A program made the position numbers and the translations under genes. A stretch of 64,000 nucleotides of DNA from Geopseudomonas sagittaria (GTDB lineage: Bacteria > Pseudomonadota > Gammaproteobacteria > Pseudomonadales > Pseudomonadaceae). Below, piece after piece: positions 28,196-37,407 of this stretch (within the stretch, counting starts at the first letter, position 1; each line of letters opens with the position of its first letter). The stretch covers positions 1-64,000 of the forward strand of contig NZ_FOXM01000017.1 in NCBI RefSeq assembly GCF_900115715.1, written 5' to 3'. The notes under the pieces were generated by a model, which saw nothing but the letters and a program-made list of their open reading frames with translations, made no database searches and was not told the DNA's origin.

Positions 28196-29134
28196 TCAGT
28201 TCTGCTCGGCGCTCACCACGCCATAGCCGGCAATCCATTCGTTGATCGCCCGGTAGTAGTCCTGGCGGGCGGTGTAGGCGCCAGTGGCAGCCAGCGCCGC
28301 GAAGGCGGCGACCCAGGTGCGCACTTCGTGGGCCGAACGGCCGGCGGCCTTGGAGATCTCCTCGATCTTGAACTCGTCGATCTCGTCGAGGCGGCCCTGC
28401 ACCAGCAGGTCGATGAAGGCCAGGTCCCAGTCGGCGTTGAGCGGGGTCTGCAGCGACTCCGCGGTGCCGTAGATCTTGCCGGCGGCGATGGTGCGTGCCT
28501 GGCGGGCAGCGCGCGCTTCCGGGGTCGGGTTGCGCCCGGCGATGAGGAATTCGCTGATCGCTTCGGGGGCGTCGGCCAGCAGCGGTACCGGCGGCTCGTG
28601 GGACAGGCCGCCGGTGCCGAGGATCAGCACGCGCTTGTCGAGCTTGGCGATGAAGCGGCCGACCGCCTCGCCCAGCTTGCGCACCCGGCGATAGGGGGCG
28701 AACGGCGGCGCCACCGAGTTGATGATGATCGGGATCACCGGGTAGCGGTTGATGCTGCCGGTCAGCTCTTCCAGGGTCTGGGTGCAGCCGTGGTCCACCT
28801 GCAGGCGGTGCGACAGGGCGATATCGACGTCGCTGTCGAGCACATGACGGGTCAGCTCGAGGGCCAGGTCCTTCTCTACCGACAGCGGGCCGGGCTGGGT
28901 CAGGTAGTCGCCCACCGACTCGGCGGCGGTGGCGATCACGAACGGAGGCATCAGGTCGTAGAACAGGCCGTTGTAGTGGTCCGGCGCGAAGATCACGATC
29001 AGCTCGGGATCGAAGGCCTCGACTTCGGCGCGTGCCTTGGCCAGTGCGGCATCGACTTCGGCGACGACATTGGCGCCCGGGTCATTGAGGCCACGCAGGG
29101 GGGTATGCGACAGGCATTTGAGTTTTACAGTCAT
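28196..29134 (-). CDS. mhpB: 2,3-dihydroxyphenylpropionate 1,2-dioxygenase (extradiol, type III)
   Basis: 312 residues from ATG 29134, which has a GGAGG site; an upstream start at 29161 is not needed. Class III (LigB-like) extradiol ring-cleavage enzyme with Fe(II). It begins MTVKLKCLSHTPLRG; metal and catalytic histidines are in CLSHTPL, FAPDHYNG and LQVDHGC, and the GTGGLSHEPP segment is typical of the family. The length matches E. coli MhpB (314). It heads the operon with monooxygenase, reductase and mhpC, driven by the promoter at 29301-29361. Confidence 0.96.
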   Translation of the reverse strand: MTVKLKCLSHTPLRGLNDPGANVVAEVDAALAKARAEVEAFDPELIVIFAPDHYNGLFYDLMPPFVIATAAESVGDYLTQPGPLSVEKDLALELTRHVLDSDVDIALSHRLQVDHGCTQTLEELTGSINRYPVIPIIINSVAPPFAPYRRVRKLGEAVGRFIAKLDKRVLILGTGGLSHEPPVPLLADAPEAISEFLIAGRNPTPEARAARQARTIAAGKIYGTAESLQTPLNADWDLAFIDLLVQGRLDEIDEFKIEEISKAAGRSAHEVRTWVAAFAALAATGAYTARQDYYRAINEWIAGYGVVSAEQN

Positions 29135-29300
29135 GAAACCTCCGTGATCGTTGGAGACCACCCGTCTCCGTCAACCAAAGCGCAACGTGTCAGGAAATTT
29201 GCCGTGGATTGCCGGTGTCGCCGCTCATGCGGCCCTGCCATCCCTTCGCCCTCGGGCCGGCCACTGCCTGGTTGTTTTTTGTTCAGAACCTACGCTGGCC

Positions 29301-29378
29301 ATTCTAGGGGCGTGACTCGGGAAGGAAAAAAACTATCTGCCACTTCGTGCACTTAGTGCACACTACTGTTTTTAAAGG
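29301..29378 (-). promoter_or_regulatory. mhpB-operon promoter with MhpR-type operator
   Basis: Reading the minus strand: A/T 11-mer (29368-29378, plus-strand GTTTTTAAAGG), 6 bp, palindrome GTGCACT-N-AGTGCAC (29347-29361), 16 bp, weak -35 TTTTTC (29325-29330), an 18-bp spacer and -10 TAGAAT (29301-29306). The geometry differs by one base from the mhpD promoter. A poor -35 with an upstream palindrome suits an activator-dependent promoter. The site lies in the divergent gap before the IclR-type gene, so it may also affect that gene. Confidence 0.75.
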
Positions 29379-29595
29379 TTTTTTTGCTTGCGCCGCTGTG
29401 TCTCCCGGGGCCAGCGCGCGCGTTCGGCCGCTCTGGAGCGCGCCAGCTGACGCGCCGACGGGGCTCGGCAGGCGCTGAGCGGGCCGCCACGGGCAGGCGC
29501 TCCACAGGGGCGCGAGCAGGGCTTTCCCATCTGGGCTGGCAGGCGCCAGCCATGCTTGAATACGCTGAAAGCGGAGTTGACCCGGTGACTGACAG

Positions 29596-30411
29596 ATGAG
29601 CAGCACGCGCGAAACCGAATACAAGACCGTGCGCGGCCTGACCCGTGGCCTGCAGATCCTCAACGCCCTCAACCGCGTGGACGGCGGCGCCAGCCCGGCG
29701 CAACTGGCCGAGCTGACCGGTCTGCACCGCACCACGGTGCGCCGCCTGCTGGAGACCCTGCAGAACGAGGGCTACGTGCGGCGCAGCGAGTCGGACGACA
29801 GCTTCCGCCTCAACCTCAAGGTGCGCGAACTGAGCGAGGGCTTTCGCGACGAGCAGTGGATTTCCGAGCTGGGCGCGCCGCTGCTGGCCGAGCTGCTGCA
29901 GGAGGTGCACTGGCCGACCGACCTGTGCACCCTCGACGTCGACGCCATGGTGGTGCGCGAGACCACCCACCGCTTCAGCCGCCTGTCGTTCCACCGCTCG
30001 ATGGTCGGCCGCCGCCTGCCGATGCTGATCACCGCCACCGGTCTGGCCTACCTGGCGTTCTGCCCGGAGGACGAACGCGAGCGGATCGTCGAACTGCTGG
30101 CCAAGCGCGACGACGAGGAGAGTCGCCTGGCGCGCAACCCGGTGGCGCTGGACAACCTGCTGCGCCGCACCCGCCACCGCGGCTACGGCGAGAACTACGG
30201 CAGCTGGAACACCGAGGAGCGCATCGCCTCCATCGCCGTGCCGATCCGCGGCGAAAGCCGCGTGTACGGCTGCGTCAACCTGGTCTACGTGCTCAAGGCA
30301 ATGACCATCGAGCAGGCCGCCCAGCGCTACCTGCCGGCGCTGCAGCGCTTCGCCGCCACCGTCGAGCAGGGCATCCGCGAGCGCGAGCAGGCTGGGCCGG
30401 TGCTGTCCTGA
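29596..30411 (+). CDS. mhpR: IclR-family transcriptional regulator of the mhp cluster (MhpR-like)
   Basis: 271 residues. The N-terminal winged helix (about residues 13-75) has the recognition segment [19 protein letters not shown]. The C-terminal IclR effector domain (about 90-260) includes LYL-type segments and [21 protein letters not shown]. It is divergent from the mhpB operon, with the palindrome between them. In E. coli, MhpR is an IclR-type activator responding to 3-(2,3-dihydroxyphenyl)propionate or its precursor, and similarity plus context point to the same role here. No strong Shine-Dalgarno precedes the ATG. Confidence 0.9.
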   Translation: MSSTRETEYKTVRGLTRGLQILNALNRVDGGASPAQLAELTGLHRTTVRRLLETLQNEGYVRRSESDDSFRLNLKVRELSEGFRDEQWISELGAPLLAELLQEVHWPTDLCTLDVDAMVVRETTHRFSRLSFHRSMVGRRLPMLITATGLAYLAFCPEDERERIVELLAKRDDEESRLARNPVALDNLLRRTRHRGYGENYGSWNTEERIASIAVPIRGESRVYGCVNLVYVLKAMTIEQAAQRYLPALQRFAATVEQGIREREQAGPVLS

Positions 30412-30428
30412 GCCCTGCGCTGGAGACT

Positions 30429-30560
30429 GGTAGAAGATTGCAGCGCAATCCCTCTACCCTACGATTCGGTGTGAGGCGTAGGGTGGACAACCGCGCAGCG
30501 TTGTCCACCGCCAGCCGAGGCGTGGGAAGCGGTAGAAGATCGCTGCGGGAGTCTTCTACC
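30429..30560. repeat. Cluster of three intergenic stem-loops sharing GGTAGAAGA and GTAGGGTGG motifs
   Basis: Between convergent mhpR and metE: (1) 30429-30456, GGTAGA...CTACC with an inner ATTGC/GCAAT stem; (2) 30482-30509, GGTGGACAAC/GTTGTCCACC over 8 bases; (3) 30531-30560, GGTAGAAGA/TCTTCTACC. CCCTACG and CGTAGGG copies allow further pairing between 1 and 2. The GTAGGGTGGACAAC type is a dispersed intergenic repeat in pseudomonads (from memory). It may also end transcription of both genes. Confidence 0.7.
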
Positions 30561-30568
30561 CTACGGAG

Positions 30569-32887
30569 TCACGCCGCGGCGCGCGCCTTGTCGCGCAACT
30601 GGCGCGCCGCGGCGACCATGTTGCCCAGCGCCGCCAGGGTCTCCGGCCAACCGCGAGTCTTCAGGCCGCAGTCGGGGTTGACCCACAGCCGCTCGGCCGG
30701 GATACGCTCCGCCGCCTTCTCGATCAGCGCGACCATTTCCGCCACGCTCGGCACCCGCGGCGAGTGGATGTCGTAGACGCCCGGACCGATCTCGTTGGGA
30801 TACTCGAACGCCTCGAAGGCCTCCAGCAGCTCCATCTGCGAGCGCGAGGTCTCGATGGTGATCACGTCGGCATCCATGGCGGCGATCGCCTCGATCACGT
30901 CGTTGAACTCGCTGTAGCACATGTGGGTGTGGATCTGCGTCGCGTCGGCCACGCCGCTGGAACACAGGCGGAAGGCGTCCACCGCCCAGTCCAGGTAGTG
31001 CTGCCAGGCCGCGCGGCGCAGCGGCAGGCCCTCGCGGAACGCCGCCTCGTCGATCTGCACGATGCCGATACCGGCCGCCTCCAAGTCCGCCACCTCGTCG
31101 CGGATCGCCAGCGCCAGCTGGCGCGCCTGCACCTCGCGGCTGACGTCCTCGCGCGGGAACGACCACATCAGCATGGTCACCGGCCCGGTGAGCATGCCCT
31201 TCATGGGCTTGTCGGTGAGGCTCTGCGCGTAGCGGCTCCACGCCACGGTCATCGCCTGCGGGCGGCTCAGATCGCCGACGATCACCGCCGGCTTGACGCA
31301 GCGCGAGCCGTAGCTCTGCACCCAGCCGAAGCGGGTGAAGGCGTAGCCGTCGAGCTGCTCGGCGAAGTACTCGACCATGTCGTTGCGCTCGGCTTCGCCG
31401 TGCACCAGCACGTCCAGGCCGAGCTTCTCCTGCACGCTCAGCGCATGACGGATCTCGGCCTGCATCGCCTCCACATAGTCGGTCTCGCTCAGCTTGCCGA
31501 GCCGGTACGCCTGGCGCGCCAGGCGGATCGCCGCGGTCTGCGGGAAGGAGCCGATGGTGGTGGTGGGAAACGCCGGCAGGTCGAGACGGGCACGCTGCTG
31601 CGCGATGCGCGCGGCGAACGGCGACGCGCGGCGGCTGTCGGCCGGCGTCACCGCGGCCAGGCGCTGCTGCACGTGCGGGTTGTGGATGCGCGGCGAGCGG
31701 GCGCGCGCCTGCTGCACGGCGCGGCTGGCGGCCCGCGCGGCCTGCACCTCGGGAGCGTCCGGCTGGTTGAGGGCGCGGGCGAGCGTCGCCACCTCCGCGC
31801 ACTTCTGCACGGCGAAGGCCAGCCAGCCCTGCAGTTCGTCATCCAGCTGATCCTCGCGCTCGAGATCCACCGGGCTGTGCAGCAGCGAGCAGCTGGGTGC
31901 CACCCACAGGCGCGCGCCGAGGCGCTCGTGGGCGTGGCGCAGCACGTCCAGGGCCTGCTCCAGGTCGCAGCGCCAGACGTTGCGGCCGTTGACCACGCCC
32001 AGGGAGAGCACCTTGTAGGCCGGCAGGCGGTCGAGGATGGTCGGATACTGCTCGGGGGCACGCACCAGGTCGATGTGCAGGCCGTCCACCGGCAGGTTGG
32101 CGGCGAGACCGAGGTTGTCCTCCAGACCGGCGAAGTAGGTGGTCAGCAGCTTCTTGGGCAGCGGCTGCTGCAGCAGGTTGTAGGCGCGCTCGAAGGCATT
32201 CTTCCACTCCGCCGGCAGGTCGAGACCGAGGATCGGCTCGTCGATCTGCACCCACTCGACGCCCAGCGCCGCCAGGCGGCCGAGCACCTCGCCATACACC
32301 GGCAGCAGGCGCTCGAGCAGCTCCAGCTTGTCGAAGCCCTCGGTTTCAGCAGCAGCGCCCCTGACCTTGCCCAGCCACAGGTAGGTCAGCGGGCCGATCA
32401 GCACCGGCTTGACCGCATGGCCGAGCGCGCGGGCCTCCGCGACCTCCTCGAACAGCTGTTCCCAGCTCAGGCGGAACTGCTGGTCGCGGCTGAACTCGGG
32501 GACCAGGTAGTGGTAGTTGCTGTCGAACCACTTGGTCATCTCCTGCGCCTGGGTGCCGGCATTGCCGCAGCAAGCGCCGGACACGCCGCGAGCCATGGCG
32601 AACAGGGTGTCGAGGGTGACGCGGCCCTCGGCGGTGCGGAAGCGCTCGGGCACCACGCCGAACATCAGCGAGTGGCTGAGCACCTGGTCGTACCAGGCGA
32701 AGTCGCCCACCGGCAGCAGCTCGATGCCGGCGTCCTGCTGCAGCTGCCAGTGGTCGGCGCGCAACTGACGGCCGACCGCACGCAGGCCGGCCTCGTCCAG
32801 TTCGCCCTTCCAGTAGGCTTCGAGGGCTTTCTTCAGCTCGCGGTCGCGGCCGATGCGGGGGAATCCGAGGGAATGGGCCAGGGCCAT
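30569..32887 (-). CDS. metE: Cobalamin-independent methionine synthase
   Basis: 772 residues. It transfers the methyl group of 5-methyltetrahydropteroyl-triglutamate to homocysteine using zinc. It is a double barrel: the N-terminal half begins [13 protein letters not shown], the C-terminal half begins [12 protein letters not shown] and carries zinc ligands in [10 protein letters not shown] (His, Cys), the Glu in TIETSRSQ and the Cys in [12 protein letters not shown]. The length is typical. It is divergent from metR, its usual regulator. No cobalamin riboswitch-like leader is seen; the gap to metR is 224 bp. Confidence 0.97.
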   Translation of the reverse strand: MALAHSLGFPRIGRDRELKKALEAYWKGELDEAGLRAVGRQLRADHWQLQQDAGIELLPVGDFAWYDQVLSHSLMFGVVPERFRTAEGRVTLDTLFAMARGVSGACCGNAGTQAQEMTKWFDSNYHYLVPEFSRDQQFRLSWEQLFEEVAEARALGHAVKPVLIGPLTYLWLGKVRGAAAETEGFDKLELLERLLPVYGEVLGRLAALGVEWVQIDEPILGLDLPAEWKNAFERAYNLLQQPLPKKLLTTYFAGLEDNLGLAANLPVDGLHIDLVRAPEQYPTILDRLPAYKVLSLGVVNGRNVWRCDLEQALDVLRHAHERLGARLWVAPSCSLLHSPVDLEREDQLDDELQGWLAFAVQKCAEVATLARALNQPDAPEVQAARAASRAVQQARARSPRIHNPHVQQRLAAVTPADSRRASPFAARIAQQRARLDLPAFPTTTIGSFPQTAAIRLARQAYRLGKLSETDYVEAMQAEIRHALSVQEKLGLDVLVHGEAERNDMVEYFAEQLDGYAFTRFGWVQSYGSRCVKPAVIVGDLSRPQAMTVAWSRYAQSLTDKPMKGMLTGPVTMLMWSFPREDVSREVQARQLALAIRDEVADLEAAGIGIVQIDEAAFREGLPLRRAAWQHYLDWAVDAFRLCSSGVADATQIHTHMCYSEFNDVIEAIAAMDADVITIETSRSQMELLEAFEAFEYPNEIGPGVYDIHSPRVPSVAEMVALIEKAAERIPAERLWVNPDCGLKTRGWPETLAALGNMVAAARQLRDKARAAA

Positions 32888-32950
32888 CTGTCTGTCTCCT
32901 TGTGGGCAATGGCGTTTCGATGGGCGCCATTGTCGACAGCCGGGCTATCA

Positions 32951-32963
32951 TGAGACAAACTCA
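32951..32963. promoter_or_regulatory. Candidate MetR site (TGAG-N5-CTCA)
   Basis: TGAGACAAACTCA, a perfect palindrome with 4-bp arms, 64 bp upstream of the metE start in the metE-metR gap. MetR boxes are usually TGAA-N5-TTCA, so arm spacing agrees but the fourth base differs. No better match is seen in the gap. Confidence 0.45.
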
Positions 32964-33001
32964 ATAAATTCGTGATGATCTGTATTTTCATTCACCATGC
33001 A

Positions 33002-33083
33002 GTGTGGGAGACCCGGCCTCGGGTGAAGCCTGGTTGCCGGCGAGGCTGCAGCCCGCATCGCCGCGAGAGCACGCCTCCCACAC
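33002..33083. repeat. REP-type inverted doublet between metE and metR
   Basis: The left arm (33002-33028, beginning GTGTGGGAGACCCGGCCTCG) and right arm (33057-33083, ending CGCCTCCCACAC) are inverted copies of a GTGGGAGGCG(T/C)GCCCTCGCGGCGA-like element. The same element occurs inverted at 57232-57317. This matches the dispersed REP doublets of Pseudomonas. Confidence 0.7.
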
Positions 33084-33111
33084 GCACAAAACCTGCACCG
33101 GACATCCCGCC

Positions 33112-34032
33112 ATGATCGAACTGCGCTATCTGAAGACCCTGCACGCCCTGCGCGAATCCGACAGCCTGGTCGAGGCCGCCGAGCGCCTGCACCTGACCCA
33201 GTCCGCCCTCTCCCACCAGTTCAAGGAACTGGAGGAGCGCCTCGGCCTGTCGCTGTTCGTGCGCAAGACCAAGCCGGTGCGCTTCACCAGCGCCGGCCTG
33301 CGCCTGCTGCAGCTGGCCGACGCGATCCTGCCGCAGCTGCGCAGCGCCGAGCGCGACCTGGCGCGCCTGGCCGGCGGCACGGCGGGTCGCCTGCACATGG
33401 CCATCGAATGCCACAGCTGCTTCCAGTGGCTGATGCCGACCATCGACCAGTTCCGCGACGCCTGGCCGGAGGTGGAGCTGGACCTGGCCTCGGGCTTCTC
33501 CTTCGCCCCGCTGCCGGCGCTGGCGCGCGGCGACCTCGACCTGGTGGTGACCTCCGACCCGGTCGAGCTGGCCGGCATCACCTACGTGCCGCTGTTCACC
33601 TACGAGGCGCAGCTGGCGGTGGCCAACCAGCACCCGCTGGCCAGCAGGCCCTGGGTCAGCGCCGAGGACCTGGCCGGCGAGACGCTGATCCACTATCCGG
33701 TGGAGCGCGACCGCCTGGACATCTTCACCCGCTTCCTCGACCCGGCCGACGTCGAGCCGGCCGGGACGCGCACCGCCGAGCTGACGGTGATGATGCTGCA
33801 GCTGGTGGCCAGCGGCCGCGGGGTGAGCTGCCTACCCAACTGGGCGTTGCACGAATACAGCTCGCGCGGCTACGTCACGGCGAAGAAGCTCGGCGAAAAA
33901 GGCCTGTACGCCACGCTCTACGCCGGCATCCGCGCCGACATGCTCGATGCGCCGTTCATGCGCGACTTCCTGCTCACCGCCAAGGACACCTCGTTCGCCA
34001 CCCTCGAGGGGGTGAGCGCGGCGCGCGGCTGA
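33112..34032 (+). CDS. metR: LysR-type regulator MetR
   Basis: 306 residues from ATG 33112. The N-terminal helix-turn-helix (about 18-37, DSLVEAAERLHLTQSALSHQFK) is typical LysR, and the rest is a substrate-binding domain that senses homocysteine in MetR proteins. MIELRYLKTLHALRESDSLVEAA closely follows the MetR pattern. Divergent to metE, which it should activate; the REP doublet separates its own start from the shared regulatory region. Confidence 0.93.
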   Translation: MIELRYLKTLHALRESDSLVEAAERLHLTQSALSHQFKELEERLGLSLFVRKTKPVRFTSAGLRLLQLADAILPQLRSAERDLARLAGGTAGRLHMAIECHSCFQWLMPTIDQFRDAWPEVELDLASGFSFAPLPALARGDLDLVVTSDPVELAGITYVPLFTYEAQLAVANQHPLASRPWVSAEDLAGETLIHYPVERDRLDIFTRFLDPADVEPAGTRTAELTVMMLQLVASGRGVSCLPNWALHEYSSRGYVTAKKLGEKGLYATLYAGIRADMLDAPFMRDFLLTAKDTSFATLEGVSAARG

Positions 34033-34233
34033 GAGTCCGCGCCGCAGCCCCTCACATGCCCACTATCTAGGGCAGCCAGGTCAACTGCAGCCGGTGGCGC
34101 CGCTGGAATGATCGGCCTGCCGCAGAGGCGCGTCAGCGCGAGTGTCGCACCCTGCGGACAAGCGTTGCCGCAGTCACAAAGCCACGGCGGCGCGCCACGC
34201 GGCAGGGCAATTTCGCGCTAAGCTGTTGTCAGT

Positions 34234-34253
34234 ATGTGACCAATGTTTCACAT
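34234..34253. promoter_or_regulatory. Inverted repeat ATGTGA-N8-TCACAT over the start region of the GT51 gene
   Basis: Perfect 6-bp arms (34234-34239 and 34248-34253) with an 8-bp spacer. The arms resemble CRP/Vfr half-sites, but the spacing is 8 rather than 6. It overlaps the first possible ATG (34243), so it would be an operator only if translation begins at 34267. The remaining 34033-34233 holds nothing I recognise. Confidence 0.25.
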
Positions 34254-37200
34254 GGATAGCGACAGCATGGGCACCCCCGAGAAGACCTCAACCGTGATCG
34301 ATCGAAAAGCCCTGTCGGCCACTGCCCAAGCCGCCGCCAAACGCAGCCGGCGCCGGATGTGGAAGGTACGTGCGGGGTTTGCCGGCGCGCTGCTGTTGCT
34401 CGCCGCGGCAGGCGCGGTGCTGGCCGCCCGCGAGGCACAAACTTCCGAGTGGCAGTCACGTCTAATCAGCGACTGGTCGGCCAAGCTGAAGTTTCGCGTC
34501 GAACCCGGCCCCAGTGACGCCATCCACTATCCGCAGCACGGACCGTTCGACCAGCGTCTGGGCTATGTCGGCCTCCCGGAGTTCATCCGCAAGCTGAACG
34601 CCCAGGGCTTCGTGGTTGAACGCCAGGCACGCTTTTCCCCGCCGCTGCTCGAATACACCGGTTACGGCCTCAATCCGCCCTACCGGGAGAAGACCCTCGC
34701 CGGCCTGGACATCAGCGACTGCCGCGGCACCTCGATGTTCAACTTCCGTCATCCGCAGCGCCATTACGGCAGCTTCGCCGAGATTCCCCCGCTGATGGTG
34801 GCCAGCCTGCTGTTCATCGAGAACCGCCACCTGCTCGACACCGAGCAGGTGCAGCAGAACCCGGCCGTCGACTGGCCGCGCTTCCTCGTGGCCGCCTGGA
34901 CCCAACTGGCCAGCAAGCTGGACGCCGAAACCGACACGGCCGGCGGCAGCACCCTGGCCACCCAGATCGAGAAATTCCGTCACTCGCCGGAGGGACGCAC
35001 CACGGGGGCCACGGAGAAGCTGCGGCAGATGCTGTCGGCCAGCGTTCGCGCCTACCACGAGGGTCGCGAGACCCTGCCCCTGCGCCAGAAGGTCGTCCAC
35101 GACTACATCAACAGCGTGCCGCTGTCCGCCGCGCCCGGCTACGGCGAGGTACATGGCGTGGGTGACGGCCTGTGGGTATGGTTCGGCGCCGACTTCGCGC
35201 AGAGCAACCGGGCGCTGGCCGGCGGAGAGGGCATCAGCCTGGCCGAGCAAGGCCTGGCGCTGCGCCAGGTGCTGGCGCTGATGATCGCCCAGCGCCGACC
35301 GTCCTGGTACCTGACCGGCGGCCGTGCCGAACTGGCCGAACTGACCGACAGCCACCTGCGCGTGCTGGCCGGTGCCGGGGTGATCAGCGAGCCGCTGCGC
35401 GACGCCGCGCTGGCCCGCCAGCTGACGTTCCGCAACCCGGCCACCGATCCGGCGCTGCCGCCGGTGGCCAGCGACAAGGGCATCAACGCCATCCGCACGC
35501 GCCTGGTGCGGCATCTGGGCATGCCGCTGTACGACCTCGACCGCCTGGATCTGTCGGTCGATGCCACCCTCAACCAGCCCCTGCAGCAGGCGGTCAGCGA
35601 CTACCTGGCGAAGCTGGCCGACCCGGCGTTCGCCGAGCAGGTCGGCCTGTTCGGCGAACGCCTGCTCAGCCCGCAACTGACCGGCGACGTGCGCTACAGC
35701 TTCACCCTGTTCGAGCGCGGCGCCAACGGCAACCGCGTGCGCGTGCAGACCGACACCACCGGCCAGCCGTTCGACATCAACGAGGGCAGCAAGCTGGAGC
35801 TGGGCTCCACCGCCAAGCTGCGGGTGCTGGCCACCTACCTGGAGATGGTCGCCGAGCTGTACCAACGCCATGCCGGCAAGACCCCGACCGAGCTGCGCGA
35901 GCTGTACCATCAGACCAACGAGCGCGACAACCTCAGCCGCTGGGCGCTCGACTACCTGCGGGTGACTCCGCAGGCCAGCCTGGAACAGATGCTCGATGCG
36001 GCGCTGGAGCGCAAGTATTCGGCCAGCCCCGGCGAAACCTTCTTCACCGGCGGCGGCGCGCACACCTTCAACAACTTCCGCAAGGAGGACAACAATCGCC
36101 GGGCCACCGTCCGCGAGTCGCTGCGCGAATCGCTCAACCTGCCGTTCGTGCGCATCCTGCGCGATGTGGTGCGCTACAGCACCTACCAGATGCCCAACAG
36201 CGTGCAGATGCTCACCGACGACAAGGATCCGCGCCGCCTCGAGTACCTGACCCGCTTCGCCGACAAGGAAGGCACGGTGTTCCTGCAGCGTTTCTGGCGC
36301 AAGTACCGCGACAAGGCCCCGCAGGAGATGTTCGACAGCCTGCTCGAAGGCCTGCGCCTGAGTCAGTCGCGCCTGGCTGCCATCCATCGCTACCTGTACC
36401 CGCAGGCCAGCCTGGAGGAGTTCAGCCAGGTCATGGAGGCGCGCCTGGGCAAGAAACTGTTGCCGACACCGAAGAGACTCGAGGACTACTACCACCGCTA
36501 CGGTCCGGACGCCTTCAACCTGCCGGACCAGGGCTACATCGCCCGCGTGCACCCGCTGGAGCTGTGGCTGATCAGCTACCGCATGCAGAACCCGCAGGCC
36601 ACGTTCAGCGAGGTGGTCGAGGCCAGCCGCGACGAACGCCAGGAGGTCTATGGATGGCTGTTCAAGAGCCGTCACCGCAGCGCCCGCGACAGCCGCATGC
36701 GCACCATGATCGAGGTCGAGGCCTTCACCGACCTGCACCAGCGCTGGGCGCGCCTGGGCTTTCCCTTTGAACACATGGTGCCGTCGCTGGCCAGCGCACT
36801 GGGCAGCTCGGGCGATCGCCCGGCGGCGCTGGCCGAACTGATGGGGATCATCATCAACAACGGCGTGCGCCTGCCCACCGTGCGCATCGACAACCTGCAC
36901 TTCGCCCTCGGCACCCCCTACGAAACCCGCCTGCAGCGCGAGCGCACCAGCGGCGAACGGGTGATGTTGCCCGAGGTCGCCACCGCCCTGCGCAGCGCGG
37001 TCGCCGACGTGGTCGAGAACGGCACCGCGCGCCGCCTCAAGGGCGTGCTGCTGCAGGCCGACGGTCAGCCGCTGGTGGTCGGCGGCAAGACCGGCACCGG
37101 CGACAACCGCATCGAGACGGTGACCCGCAGCGGCTGGGTGTCCAGCTCGACGGCGCGCAACCGCACCGCCACCTTCGTGTTCTTCCTCGGCCCGCGGCAT

Positions 37201-37404
37201 TTCGGCACTCTCACCGCCTATGTCGCCGGCGAGCAGTCGGAGCGTTTCAGCTTCACCTCGGCGTTGCCGGTGCAGACGCTCAAGGGCATGATGCCGCTGC
37301 TGCAGCCCTACCTGCTGGCCGAGGCCACCGCCTGCCAGCCACCCGCGAAGGGAGCCCAGGCGCAGCCGCAGATGCATGCTTCGCTGAATCCGCACAAGGA
37401 ATAA
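34243..37404 (+). CDS. Atypical bifunctional penicillin-binding protein (GT51 transglycosylase + transpeptidase)
   Basis: Up to 1053 residues. A membrane anchor lies near 45-62. The GT51 domain follows with the catalytic segment SLLFIENRHLL (Glu), GGSTLATQIEK, and a helix EKLRQMLSASVRAYHEGRE corresponding to the RKxxE region. The transpeptidase domain has STAK (Ser522, Lys525), SLN (630-632) and KTGTG from Lys949. It should polymerise and perhaps crosslink peptidoglycan, but is much longer than PBP1a/1b, with a large helical insert (about 670-850) between SxN and KTG. Start uncertain: ATG 34243, 34252 or 34267. A gamma-glutamyltransferase gene follows after 3 bp. Confidence 0.82.
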   Translation: MFHMDSDSMGTPEKTSTVIDRKALSATAQAAAKRSRRRMWKVRAGFAGALLLLAAAGAVLAAREAQTSEWQSRLISDWSAKLKFRVEPGPSDAIHYPQHGPFDQRLGYVGLPEFIRKLNAQGFVVERQARFSPPLLEYTGYGLNPPYREKTLAGLDISDCRGTSMFNFRHPQRHYGSFAEIPPLMVASLLFIENRHLLDTEQVQQNPAVDWPRFLVAAWTQLASKLDAETDTAGGSTLATQIEKFRHSPEGRTTGATEKLRQMLSASVRAYHEGRETLPLRQKVVHDYINSVPLSAAPGYGEVHGVGDGLWVWFGADFAQSNRALAGGEGISLAEQGLALRQVLALMIAQRRPSWYLTGGRAELAELTDSHLRVLAGAGVISEPLRDAALARQLTFRNPATDPALPPVASDKGINAIRTRLVRHLGMPLYDLDRLDLSVDATLNQPLQQAVSDYLAKLADPAFAEQVGLFGERLLSPQLTGDVRYSFTLFERGANGNRVRVQTDTTGQPFDINEGSKLELGSTAKLRVLATYLEMVAELYQRHAGKTPTELRELYHQTNERDNLSRWALDYLRVTPQASLEQMLDAALERKYSASPGETFFTGGGAHTFNNFRKEDNNRRATVRESLRESLNLPFVRILRDVVRYSTYQMPNSVQMLTDDKDPRRLEYLTRFADKEGTVFLQRFWRKYRDKAPQEMFDSLLEGLRLSQSRLAAIHRYLYPQASLEEFSQVMEARLGKKLLPTPKRLEDYYHRYGPDAFNLPDQGYIARVHPLELWLISYRMQNPQATFSEVVEASRDERQEVYGWLFKSRHRSARDSRMRTMIEVEAFTDLHQRWARLGFPFEHMVPSLASALGSSGDRPAALAELMGIIINNGVRLPTVRIDNLHFALGTPYETRLQRERTSGERVMLPEVATALRSAVADVVENGTARRLKGVLLQADGQPLVVGGKTGTGDNRIETVTRSGWVSSSTARNRTATFVFFLGPRHFGTLTAYVAGEQSERFSFTSALPVQTLKGMMPLLQPYLLAEATACQPPAKGAQAQPQMHASLNPHKE

Positions 37405-37407
37405 GCC

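Noticed and set aside
30412-30568. Insertion-sequence remnant or MITE
   Set aside because: No transposase fragment, no target duplication seen, and the hairpins match dispersed intergenic repeat types.
32888-33111. Cobalamin riboswitch upstream of metE
   Set aside because: The gap is short, contains a REP doublet and a MetR-like palindrome, and I see no B12-box-like conserved segment.
34234-34253. Vfr/CRP binding site
   Set aside because: Arms resemble TGTGA/TCACA, but the spacer is 8 rather than 6 bp and it overlaps a possible start codon; listed only as a low-confidence inverted repeat.
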